Shown piece after piece: positions 45,608-56,089 of a DNA stretch of 64,000 nt. Where the stretch lies: NCBI RefSeq assembly GCF_048544455.1, contig NC_133538.1:143589922-143653921 (forward strand), written 5' to 3'. Position numbers and translations under genes: made by a program. Position 1 is the first letter of the stretch. Each line of letters starts with the position of its first letter. Source of the DNA: Silene latifolia. Its lineage: Eukaryota > Streptophyta > Magnoliopsida > Caryophyllales > Caryophyllaceae. The notes under the pieces were generated by a model that saw nothing but the letters and a program-made list of their open reading frames with translations, was not told where the DNA came from and ran no database searches.

Positions 45608-46536
45608 TGTAACAACAAATTTGCGTTAAATCTGCAAATAAGAGATAAAACATATAGAAATGCAACAAAATAATAATTTTATTAATTCAAAGGATTTCGG
45701 GTACAATCTACTAGTTATTGTACTGATTCCAATTCCGCAATGAATGAATAGGAGGGTCTTGATTTGAAGACTTGATTCTCCTTGGAGATTTTGATTTGCT
45801 TCTTTTCAACTGACTCCAATGAATGCTTGACGTCAGGTCAAAGAGTAGTTTAATATTCAAATCTAGATGATTAGAAATAAATGTCTTTTTTTCTCTTGTT
45901 TTCTCTTAACAGAGATTTTTGTAGAAAGGTTTTGGGTTTATAGTGTATTTTGGTGAAAATGTGTTTGTGGTGATTTTTGAAGATTAGTGTTGATTATGGA
46001 AATTAGTCCCAAAGGAGAGTGTTTACTCTCAATTTATAAGACTTTTTTGTTTTGATTTTTCTTCGTTTTCCGTCGTCGGTAACAAACAACCAATTTCCAT
46101 ATTTTTCTCGTTGACTTCCTAAACCCACGTTAGTCTTCCCATTTTTAATGCAACAAGCTCAATCAGTTCTTTGACTAAATGACCAAGTCTTGAATCCTTA
46201 TCACATGATGATATTTTACCATATGAATAACAACTCCAATGTCCACGTACATGTCTTGGTCTTCTTCGAAAATTTCGTGGGCCTCTAATGCACGGGTCCA
46301 TTTGCACCCTTATTTTCGGCCTTTCAATTTACGTCCCATACATTGTATAAGTAACATAGTACAATCTATTTTTCAAATGGACCGATTTTATATTTTGACA
46401 AGATGGATTTAATACCGTCATATTTGTTCGGGCTAAAATCCACCGACCCAACTCAAAAGTGATAAACTTTCACATAAGTCAACATTTGACCATTTGGCCC
46501 CATTTTAAAAATGCAAGACATATTTTTATGTCTACA
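45608..46536 (-). repeat. Element F 5' LTR (right)
   Basis: 929 bp, pair of 36324-37526. Numerous substitutions and small indels relative to the left copy indicate an older insertion than E or B. Confidence 0.85.
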
Positions 46537-46541
46537 ACTAT

Positions 46542-47129
46542 AAAGTGACAACTTTCTTCGAGAACAATAGTTTTCTCAACTGATAAAAGTTCTCTTACTA
46601 CAATCAAGAAAATGAGGGCTTGATTCTCACTCACGGCATAAGTGCGCTCATTTGAGGCAAAAAAAATAAAGTTATAACTATTTAAAAGTAAATGATCACT
46701 ATGTATCATATAGGCACCATACGATGGTCAAACACAATAGCTTCTGTATAAAGTACGTATATACACTACATGTAGACGACCGGATTTCCTTAATTCTCAT
46801 ATATAGCTTTCAGATTCCAGATATTTTCAGATTTATCGTAGTTCATATGGACTATGGAGGCATGTTAATTTGAGAATTAACGTTACAAGTTACAGAGTAG
46901 AATGTAAATAGATATACGTTCTTATGTAGTTTATAACGAGTCGTTGGTATAGATTTTTGTAAATGAACAATAAAAATTGAGTATGCCACTCTATAGAAAA
47001 GTGATTGTACAATGTATTTTATGCGAAATTATTAATTTGCTTTAACAAACAAAATTATCAAATTGCTAAGCCATTATTTTGATACAAAAAAACTTGACTA
47101 ACAATCATTTTTTTTATTCTTCTCATGAT
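46542..47129. other. Non-coding spacer
   Basis: AT-rich; nothing recognised. The final bases contain the left copy of the duplication of the next element. Confidence 0.5.
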
Positions 47130-47138
47130 ATAATCTTT

Positions 47139-48066
47139 AAGTTAACCATAACTTAAGGACCTAAACTTTCATATTTTTTCTTGTTAAGGACCCCAACTAT
47201 CATTTTGTACAGTTAAGGACCTCACTTGGTGAATCTGTCACGTTTTCCGTTACTTGAATAATTTAACGAGAAAAAAAAAAGCTGAAATATTTTTAAAAAT
47301 AATATATGCAATCCCCCCTGACTTCATCTTCATCACTACTTTCAAGACTTTTGTTAATGTGGATACTACACAGACAAAACAATCCTAACCAATTACAACT
47401 ATTACCAGTTTAACATTTCACCAATTTAAAAATCCAAACTCAAGGATGTTAATAACTTGTTAGCAAGAAAAAAATTAACAGAAGCAAAACTGGAAACTTT
47501 GCAAGTGACAATACCAAACAGAAAATTTGTCAACACAAAAATTTACCAGCGATTTACCCTCCACCAAATATTCCCAACGTCCCTGTGATGTCATGCAAAC
47601 TATCCCTTCATCCTATCTAGGAGATGCATCACCTTTAAATTGTAGCGGTTCATGACCGCTGATTTTGTTATTGTACGGAGTATTATAGATGATGTTTATC
47701 AGTTTGTGTGATTAGTAAGGATAATTAAAATCAAAGCCGATAACTTCAGTTTTGTCAAAAATCAATGGTTCTTTTGTTAAATCGATCGGAACTGGGGAAA
47801 AATAAAATCAGCGTTACCATATTAAGCAAATCCAAATTTATTTTTTTGAAAGTGAATAATGGAGCAACTCGCAAACCAATAAGAAGGAAGGGAAATAGTG
47901 AAAAAAAAGTACTTAATTGCTTGAATATATTTTCCTGCAATGAATGTCTATTTAACGACAACAATGATGGAAAGCTAGTTAGAGTTCCTTAACTGTAAAA
48001 AATAAAAGTTTAGTCCCTTATCTGAAAAAATGAGAAAGTTGAGGTCCTTATCTTATGGTTAACTCT
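47139..48066. mobile_element. Mutator-like non-autonomous element, 9-bp duplication
   Basis: Flanked by ATAATCTTT at 47130-47138 and 48067-48075 (a tenth base also matches). Arms of about 100 bases are inverted copies starting AGTTAACCATA. Each is built of three degenerate units of about 35 bases around TTAAGGACCNNAACTTTCAT. There is no ORF of note between the arms. A 9-bp duplication and long inverted repeats fit Mutator-like elements. Confidence 0.75.
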
Positions 48067-48115
48067 ATAATCTTTTGCCATCTTAAAAAAAAATTAAGAG
48101 GATATTATTTCTAGG

Positions 48116-48144
48116 CCCGTGCATCACACGGGCATTAAATCTAG
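48116..48144 (+). mobile_element. Helitron-like 3' terminus
   Basis: Hairpin CCCGTGC-ATC-ACACGGG (48116-48132; one base pair imperfect), eight bases, CTAG (48141-48144), then T. Same family as 1894-1922. ATATTATTAAAGGAAG follows, as at 1930. Confidence 0.6.
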
Positions 48145-49190
48145 TATATTATTAAAGGAAGCTCATTTCGAGCGATTAAAGAGAACCCAAGTTTTTGAAA
48201 CTACCTAAACTATTTCTTTTATTTAGAGATAATATTTTAGTTTAGAGATAATAATCAAGTAGTTGTAAATTAATTATATATCGAACAAGAATAAATTTTA
48301 AGTTTTCGAAACTATCTAGACTATTCTTTTATTTAGAGATAATATTTTTATTTAGAGATAATAATCAAGTAGTTGTAAATCAATCAATCAATGTATATAT
48401 ATAAAAAAGGCTTTTTTCAAGGCACGTGGTAGTCTCCAGATTTTTCAAAACACTTATTATTTAAAGATAATTACTTATTTTTTAAAACTTAATCTGTTAT
48501 ACTCCATATAATATTTTATACAATGTATGGATAAATTTATTATAAACTTCTGTAACTACTTGATTAATTAATCAATATATATATAACTAAAAGAGGCTTT
48601 TTTTTCTAATTATATTATAGTATTAGAATTAGGAGATACCCGTGCGATGCACGGGGCTCCCATTAGAATCATCTATATAAATATATTCTATAGTTGATAA
48701 AAGAAGTTCAATAATGTTTAAATCATTGATAAACAAAAGTTCGTGGTTGGTGTAGTTGACCATCAATGAACTATTAGTGCTTTTAGCATAGAAGTTTTGT
48801 CATTTAATAATTATAATTTCAGTTGTGAAACAACAAGTAACATAGTAAGAGTATGTAATTAGTTTTCCCATTATTGTTATAGGTATTACTGGTTTTAATT
48901 AAATACAATAGTTATCTCATAAACATAGTGCAACTCACCAAATGAACCACCCTTAATAACTGAGACAGACCTTAATGAGTTTTGCAAATTATTTTAACCT
49001 ATAACAACTACGTAAAACTAAATGGTGTTATGTAAAGCAACATTTATCGTAATTATCTATATTTAGTATGTTTATAGAAAATGTTAGATCTCCTAAAGCA
49101 TAAGTTTATCTTGACTGTCTACAATTAAGAGAGTATTTTGCTCTTTATATACTTCTCGTAAAATCAAATCAATACCGAACTCCAATAAAA
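48145..49190. other. Helitron remnants and non-coding sequence
   Basis: Contains a direct duplication of about 85 bases (around 48190-48275 and 48298-48385) with TTTATTTAGAGATAATATTTT. A TATATATAAAAAAGGC...GGCACGTGG segment near 48395-48430 resembles a Helitron 5' end, and a third hairpin CCCGTGC-GAT-GCACGGG lies at 48639-48655. The hairpin is followed by GCTCCCATTAGAAT, repeated at about 49567. No gene. Confidence 0.5.
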
Positions 49191-49194
49191 TTAA

Positions 49195-49315
49195 GGGAAA
49201 TTCCCACTTGTACCCCTCTGTTTTGGTCTAATCCCACTTGTACCTCTACTTTTCAGGAAAGCCCACTTATACCCTCTAACTTCCTATTCATTCTCACTTA
49301 TACCCCTTAAGTATA
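49195..49315. repeat. Single arm of a long-TIR element
   Basis: Four degenerate units of about 28 bases built on TCCCACTTGTACCCTCT. The arm design matches 51554-52087, but I did not find an inverted partner, so it is probably a truncated copy. Confidence 0.5.
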
Positions 49316-49684
49316 GTAAATGATGAATGTTGACGATGAAATTGAGAAGGGTAAAAGATGAATGTTGAAGATAAAGTGTAGTCATATAAAATGAATTTAA
49401 AGGGAAAAATGATGTTTATTGGAGAGAAAAAAAATATTTCAATTATGGTATTCATCTTCATATTGTTTACATAGGTCTTAATATCTTACTTAACGGTATT
49501 TAACACTTCTTCCGCACTTCATAATGACAAGCGAGAATTCTTAATTTCGAGTATAGTAATGCATGAGGCTCCCATTAGGATCATCTTTTAAGAATATGCA
49601 TGTTGAATGTTCTAAGAATTCAAATGTTGGTTTACATTGTCATGGTTTGGGAGTAGAAGTCAACTAAGTTGATTAAAAAAAAAA

Positions 49685-50541
49685 GGGTTATTCTACGTAG
49701 TAACCCTGTGTTTTTCTGAATTCTAGCTGATAACCCTTCGTTTTTCAACTACCCACATGGTAACCCTGAACTTATGAAAAAAGGTTCTCCATGACCCTCA
49801 ACTTTTATTCCATTAAAAAACTCCGTTAGTTTGAATGTTTATCGAGACTTGGGCTTGTCTTTTACACTTCAAATGCTTAAATGACCAAGTAACTATGGTT
49901 TTCTCAACTCAATTAAAATAAATAAACCACGAATTTTGCTAACAAATAATTATATTATAGGTGTGTTAAGAGTATAATTCATAACATTTTTATTATCATT
50001 CTTATTATTATCATCATTTTTATTGCTTAACAAAGAATATTAAAGTAGTAAATATATTGAAACACATCTTACTTTTGTTTTTGTTATAAATTATATTAGA
50101 TTATAATTGATATTATATTATTATTATTTTTATAAAAAAAAAAAACGAAGGTAAGATGTGGATCGGTATTTTTACTACTTTAATATTCTTTGTTAAACAA
50201 TAAAAATGATGATAATAATAATGATAATAAAAAGATTATGAATTATACTTTTAAGTCTTACCACACCTAGAATATAATTATTTGTTAGGAAAATTAGGGG
50301 TATATTTATTTAATTGAGTTGAGAAGACCGTAGTTAGTTGGCCATTTAAGCATTTGAACTCTAAAAAACAAGCCCAAGTCCCAATAAACATGCAAACTAA
50401 CGGAGTTTTTTAACGGAATAAAAGTTGGGGGTCACGGAGAACTTTTTTTGATAAGTTCAGGGTTACCATGTGGGTGGTTGAAAAATGAAGGGTTACCAGC
50501 TAGAATTCAAAAAAACACAGGGTTACCGCGTAGAATAACCC
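49685..50541. mobile_element. Near-perfect foldback element, 857 bp
   Basis: From GGGTTATTCTACG (49685) to CGTAGAATAACCC (50541) the two halves are inverted copies over about 390 bases each, with only a short AT-rich centre (about 50090-50150). Runs of at least nine A lie on both sides (49675-49684 and 50542-50553), consistent with a 9-bp duplication. No ORF. The RNA would fold into one long hairpin. Confidence 0.75.
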
Positions 50542-50553
50542 AAAAAAAAAAAA

Positions 50554-51402
50554 GTCTAGCTATGTTGAAAATCGGAACACAAAAAACTTTTGAGTTGATT
50601 TAGTTGATTGTTGATGGATAATCATTCCGTTTAACATAAAATTTACTTTTTTTTATATTAGTTATATCAGTTGTATAGCATCCGAAGACACAGTTGTATA
50701 ATGTAATTATCTAATTTTATTGTTGTACGCACCGCCACCGATTTTAGTTAATTTAAAACGTCATTCCCAAAAATATTGTTTAATTCCATAAAATGAACAC
50801 GTGATAACTGAGACTGGTTTTATAAGATTCACGAATTAGATTAACATACAACATCTATCAATATTCCATTTTGTAAGCATACGACAGTGTAAATGGTGAA
50901 TGGTGGTATGTAAAACAACATGTATCTCAATTATATATGTAGCCTGTTTGGAGGATTTTTGTTAGATCTCCAAACAATAAAAAAATTCTTTTGCCTATCT
51001 ACCATTAAGATTGATTGTTCCTTTTGAATTTCATGTGAAATATATAATACGAAATCTAATTTTTTAGATGTGAAATATATTTTTGAGTGAATTAACGGTA
51101 AAACTTTTCAAAGTTTGGCCTCTAAAAAACAAATTAGGAGTTTTGTGTGGATTGGAGGGAGTAGGATATTAGGATACTACTCTTAAACTGGATTAGTTTT
51201 AGATTAATTCTATTAAAATTATAACTCATTTTTGTTTATTTGAAATGTTATTTATAAACAAAATCAAGTCTCATTATCTGAAATTTTTATTCTACTTTTT
51301 ATTTATAATAACAAAATGAACAAATTTTCAGAAAAGAGTTTCAATTTTAAGAAAATTGCTTCAAATTACTAAATATATATGTAAAATCGTTTCACTTCTT
51401 AA

Positions 51403-51405
<3 letters not shown>
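50554..51405. other. Non-coding, diverged copy of 48.7-49.2 kb
   Basis: Words such as AATGGTGNTATGTAAANCAACAT, TTAGATCTCC and TCTACNATTAAGA occur in the same order at 49020-49130 and 50893-51012. The two stretches are therefore diverged copies of one repeat. Confidence 0.5.

Positions 51406-51463
<58 letters not shown>
51406..51463. repeat. AT microsatellite
   Basis: About 29 AT units without interruption. Confidence 0.9.
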
Positions 51464-51466
<3 letters not shown>

Positions 51467-51553
51467 TTTGACCTAATTTATTACACTAAAGAGTACTTTA
51501 TATTCAACAAAACCAATATGGAATATCTCATAGTTAACCATTAACAAAAAAAA

Positions 51554-52087
51554 GGACTATTTCCACTTTGCTGCCCTGAGGTTTGGCCTAATTTCACTTT
51601 AGTGCCCTAACGTTTGCATACTTCCACTTTGGTGCCTTGAGGTTTGACTACTTCCCACTTTAGTGGCCTATACAGCTATACATAACATATTTTGTATTTT
51701 ATGCTCCCTCCATTCATCTTTTATCTTCTCACTTCTCTAATATATGTGGGGAATATTTTATTGAAATGGGTATATAAAAGATGAATGGAGCGAGGAAGTA
51801 CTAAAAAAATATTTTGAACATAAAGCCTTTTTTTTTGCAATATTATGTTGATTATACTATTTTGTATGCAGTTTAATATCCAATTTTGCACTTTATTTTA
51901 CTTAAAATTTAATTAACATAAACGTTGACTATTAAATCTTTTAGTTCAACAAAATGAAATTTTATTCAAAACTCAGGTTACCAAAGTGAAAGTAGTCGAA
52001 ACCTCAAGACACCAAAGTGAAATTATGCAAAACTCAGGGCACTACAGTGGAAATAACCCAAACCTCAGGGACCAAAATGGAAATTTT
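51554..52087. mobile_element. Long-TIR DNA element with probable 9-bp duplication
   Basis: Arms of about 120 bases are inverted copies, each made of four degenerate units of about 27 bases built on TTTCCACTTTGGTGCCCTGAGGTTTG. The 9-mer CAAAAAAAA is at 51545-51553 and 52088-52096. The interior is non-coding. Confidence 0.65.
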
Positions 52088-52096
52088 CAAAAAAAA

Positions 52097-52532
52097 ACTA
52101 TGAAAAGCTACTATGAAAACTATTGCACTTTTAAATATACAATCAGTACATTACAAAGTAATAAGTCTAGTAACCAGTCATACGCAAACCGCTGTAAATA
52201 ATTAAGTGAATAAAAACACATAGATGAATTGGAATTTAGAAAGTAAAAATGGATGTAACCGCATAATTTTTGTATATTTGGTAGTTCAATACATGTTTAA
52301 CGTCTATTATGGATTTGATATGAATTTGAAACCAGTTTGAATAAAACATTCGGTGATATAATAATAGATTATATATAATTCTCACAATTTTTCTATATAT
52401 TTATCGTACACTGATTTATTCATAGTTAGCCGGTTCTTGGATTATTAGTCCCGCATAAAATCGTAATTATTGACTTTGTTCATTTGTATTTAATTTTTTT
52501 GGCTCATTTGACAAAATCAATACGAGACTCAT
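52097..52532. other. Non-coding spacer
   Basis: AT-rich; nothing recognised. Confidence 0.5.
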
Positions 52533-52535
52533 TTA

Positions 52536-52911
52536 GGCGCTGTTTGGTAAACAACATATTGGCCAAATTTTAGCATATTCAAGGCTTTTAGCATGTTTGA
52601 CCAATCAATATGCTAATTTTAGTGTTTGGTAAACAACATATTGAAACAGCATATTTGGGGTCAATATGCTGTTTTACAATATGCTGCTTACCCCAGCATA
52701 TTGGTTAGCATATTGTAAAATAGGAATTTGTTCTCCATTTTACAAAGAAAACAAACAATCTACTAATCGTAATCTGCCAATTACCAAACACTCAAATCAA
52801 TTCTGCTAATTATAATATGTTAGTCAAACCTTCTGATAAAATCTGTCATTTATAATCTGCTTTTGCAATCTGCTTATGCTGAAATTAATCCGCTATTTTC
52901 CAAATAAAGCC
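52536..52911. mobile_element. Tourist-like MITE, 376 bp, TTA target
   Basis: Ends GGCGCTGTTTGGTAAAC and (complement) GGCTTTATTTGGAAAAT are imperfect inverted repeats, flanked by TTA (52533-52535 and 52912-52914). Internal words CAACATATTG and CATATTG recur in both orientations. Fits PIF/Harbinger-type MITEs. Confidence 0.65.
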
Positions 52912-53048
52912 TTAATATTTTTAAAATGGTAGCTCAAACACAAATTCCTTAGGTATCCCTCGTCTCCATACCTTCGGTCGAAATTCGGATACATTTCGCT
53001 CACTACTGTTTCCAGTTTTAGCTCCCCCTGGCCTCCGATATATTTCTT

Positions 53049-54398
53049 TGGTATTTAATACCCGTTCTTTTAGGGACCCGTTGACCGACGTTGACCGACC
53101 TTAGGTACATAGCTTGACCCTCGGAAACCTTGTGAGCGATGTCTGGTGACGGTGTGAACTTTTAGTTGGTCTGTTACTCGATCTAGCGGAGGCTACTCAA
53201 TCGAGTAGCTTGGGAACTCGATCGAGTAGGGGCCACTCGATCGAGTAAGTCAGTTACTTGATCGAGTAATGGGTTTGCAGCGGGGAATTATAAATCGTGT
53301 TTTGGGAAACCGCAAATCATTTCCGCCTCTCTTCCCTAAACCTAGATGCCGTCTCTTCTTCTTCCCTTCACCATAGTTCCTTCCTTTGAGGTCCTTGAGG
53401 ATGCTTATGCCTTGGGGATGGGTTGCTTGAGTCGGGTAGCGGTCTTGACGCCGGATTGCTATGCGTAGGTATGTCATCGTCATCATCATTGGCGTTGTTG
53501 TTTCCAGTTAGGTTTATAGTGGTAGTGATAGATGATTGTACTGTTTGAATAGGTGTGTTGTGTGGTTGATTGATATCATATGGTCGGACGTGGAATCGCT
53601 GCGGTTGGCTAAAGGTAGGTTTGCCTACTCAGTACTGTTGGTTGTCTAGAGTGTCATTTGGACGTGGTTTGTTTGTTGTAGTGTCGGTGTGGTTGATTGA
53701 TTGTAGTAATTGGTTGGTGTTGTGTTGTTTCGTTTATCATTGTTGTGGTGCATCTGATTGTGATTGTTTATCTATGGTTCTCGAGGTGCGTCCTCGGCTG
53801 AGTGGAGTCACTTACGGGTGTGGCTTCACGCCCATAGTTCGCCCTTCGTGGAACCTGCCATGGAAGGGGATGTGCACATTAATGGACATGGGTTTATCAC
53901 TCAATTTGATGAGCGGGGCTTAGGTGGGAACGGCTGCGGTACCCCCCGACATGGCTGATCCAGTGGACAGTCGGTAACGATGATTGGTGGATTGGAGATG
54001 TGTGTGTGTGTGTGTATGATTTGTGTGCTTATGTTGTGTCTGTGGGTGTTGGTGTGTTTCCTCAGTTACTGACCTTGTGTGGTTTGTTTTGTTGTTTATT
54101 TCTGTTGTGTCTGCCGTGATCCCTTATGGTGAGCAGCCAGTCTTAGCAGGTTGTGATCTGGTTGTTAGCTGGGTGCTTGGCGGGATGAGTCTTTCATGAG
54201 TAACGACAGAATTAGTTCACATAGTGGTTTTGAGTTGTATCTTTTATTTATCAGTAGTTTTGTTAATCACTCGTAATATAACTTAATTGTTCTTTTATCG
54301 ACATTTGATTATTACTGTCCTCGGGCAACCGAGATGGTGATGCCCTTATATGCTAGGGAAGGTCTTGTTAAGGCTCCTGAGTATATGGGGGTGTCACA
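53049..54398 (+). repeat. Element G 5' LTR
   Basis: About 1,350 bp; the right copy is 59408-60741. The start is degenerate here (TGGTATTTAATACCCG against TGTATTACCC). It ends GGGGGTGTCACA. It holds five TACTCGATCGAGTA-type palindromes (53175-53268), a TG microsatellite (54000-54016), and a conserved block (53770-53985) with CTCGGCTGAGTGGAGTCACT and GGGGATGTGCACATTAATGG shared with H. Confidence 0.8.
53175..53268. repeat. Palindrome cluster 1 (5 sites)
   Basis: 14-bp sites start at 53175, 53194, 53215, 53234 and 53255, giving spacings of 19, 21, 19 and 21. Most are one base from the perfect palindrome TACTCGATCGAGTA. Located 127 bases into the LTR. Confidence 0.85.
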
Positions 54399-54401
54399 AA
54401 G

Positions 54402-54413
54402 TGGTATCAGAGC
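54402..54413 (+). other. Element G primer binding site
   Basis: TGGTATCAGAGC three bases after the LTR, complementary to the 3' end of initiator tRNA-Met. Confidence 0.85.
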
Positions 54414-56035
54414 AACGATTTTGGAACCTGTAACAAATGAGCCTAATGAACGTAGTGAGTCTAATAAAATGAACCTGGTGTATTTATATTGGGAGCCCCA
54501 GCTGATGCTAGATTTTGGGTGAGTAGGTGCCCTCATTTCAAAACCATGGCCCCATTATGCTTAAGCCAGTCACCGGGTATGGAAATGTCGAGTCGAAAAT
54601 TTTGTGCTTAGTGCGTATAATGGTTATGTTAGAACTGTATGCATGTATGGTTGAGTAGAAATGTTTAAGAAAGTAATGGAAGTGGTGGAATGCTTATAAT
54701 TCGTGACAATATGGTGTGATATGGTGATAGTAATGCTTTATTTTTAAATCGTTCTATGCGCATTAGTTATAAAAGAAATGGCGAGTCTTGTATGTGGTAA
54801 TGATGATAAGTAGTAAGTTTTAAGGATGGTTCAATGTTAGATGAATGCTTAGAGTGATATGACTAAAAGTTGTATTTTTGAAATTGCAAATGCATGATTA
54901 GAGGTAAAGAAATGTGTTGAATGAAGTGATATGTTTGTTAGATCAATACGTTGCACTGGTGTAGTAGTAATACGTCGTGATTGAATATAATAATTTGTGA
55001 CGATTTTCGATTTTTTTTTTTTTTGGAATCGGCACGCATTGTTGTTCTGCAGGAACCGTTACTCAAATCCGTAACTTTTGACCTCGTTCTTATTCTTGCC
55101 TGACCGAGTAGGAGTATCTACTCTATCGAGTAGACCTCATTCGATCTAGTTAGGAAACTATAACATCGAAAAGCTCGACCGAGTAGCTCCAACTCGATCG
55201 AGTAGAGGCCACTCGATCGAGTAACCTACTTACTCGATCGAGTAAGTGAACAGTACCCGGGTGGATTACGGGATTCTTATACCCTTTCCCATCTTCTTTC
55301 TTCCTTATTTCTTCATTCAACCAAAACTCCAACTTCTATATCTCTCCCAAGTTGCTCTTGTCTTGGTGATTTGTTGCTTGAATCATGTACTTTTCTTTGC
55401 TTAATCTGTCCTTCTTACGTGCTAATCATTCAAGCTAAGGTAAGATTGTTTAGCCTATTTCTATGTTTTTGATTAATTAGAAGCATGTAGGATGTTGGTG
55501 TTTGCTGAAAATCGATTTATATGTGCCAAATCTTGCTTGTAATTGTTGTCACATGATTTATTTGCTTAAATTTGCTGAGTATCAATGCTAAATATACCAA
55601 AAATCGAATCAATTTGGGGAAAAGTGGGTGTCGAAATTTCTAGGGTTTGAAGTTCTAAATTGAATATTGGTTGTCTTTTTGATAAAAAGGGGAATAATTA
55701 AGCGATTCTTGTTATGGGTATCATATTTAGAGTGGATTTTGATGGTTTTTACTCAAAATTTTGCCTAAAAATTTCGTCTTAAAGGTGCCCCAAACTGAAA
55801 TTCGTCTTACATTCTTGTGAAACTTGTCTATTTGTGAAGCTATTTTGAAGGTTTACTTTTCAAATTGGTAGTTGTGTTGTTAAATTGATGCCTTACTTGC
55901 CATAATTTTTACAGCTGTAGAGACCGTCTGATGATAATTTAGAAGGTTATACTTATAATTTCTGGATTGTTTGGTGAAAGTGTGTACTTAGTGATTCTTT
56001 TGAATGTCCTTATGTGAAAGCCTACATGGTTTTAA
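54414..56035 (+). other. Element G leader
   Basis: Non-coding. The first 120 bases resemble the leaders of H and C. The remainder is T/G-rich and holds palindrome cluster 2. No gag is readable in any frame. Confidence 0.6.
55097..55244. repeat. Palindrome cluster 2 (7 sites)
   Basis: Sites start at 55097, 55119, 55138, 55172, 55191, 55210 and 55231 (spacings 22, 19, 34, 19, 19, 21). The last three are at or near the perfect palindrome; the first three are degenerate. Located in the leader, about 850 bases before the ORF. Confidence 0.8.
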
Positions 56036-56089
56036 GTATATGTGGTTTGTGTATCTAAGACATGTGTTGAAAACAAATGCCGAGACCAA

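Larger units (their letters stand above)
36324..46536 (-). mobile_element. Tat-type gypsy element F, minus strand
   Basis: A 10.2-kb Ty3/gypsy element with the 5-bp duplication ACTAT (36319-36323 and 46537-46541). On the minus strand the order is LTR, primer site TTTGGCACGCTCGGTGGGAC, gag, protease, RT, RNase H, a second RNase H of archaeal type, and a remnant of integrase. The two RNase H domains place it in the Tat lineage. The integrase core is gone, replaced by about 1.1 kb of unrelated sequence with a MITE, and every domain is broken by stops or shifts. Confidence 0.85.

Noticed and set aside
55150..55332. Short ORFs with DRV and TRSS repeats (also near 61060 and 62851)
   Set aside because: They are translations of the palindrome arrays, on either strand, and have no independent support.
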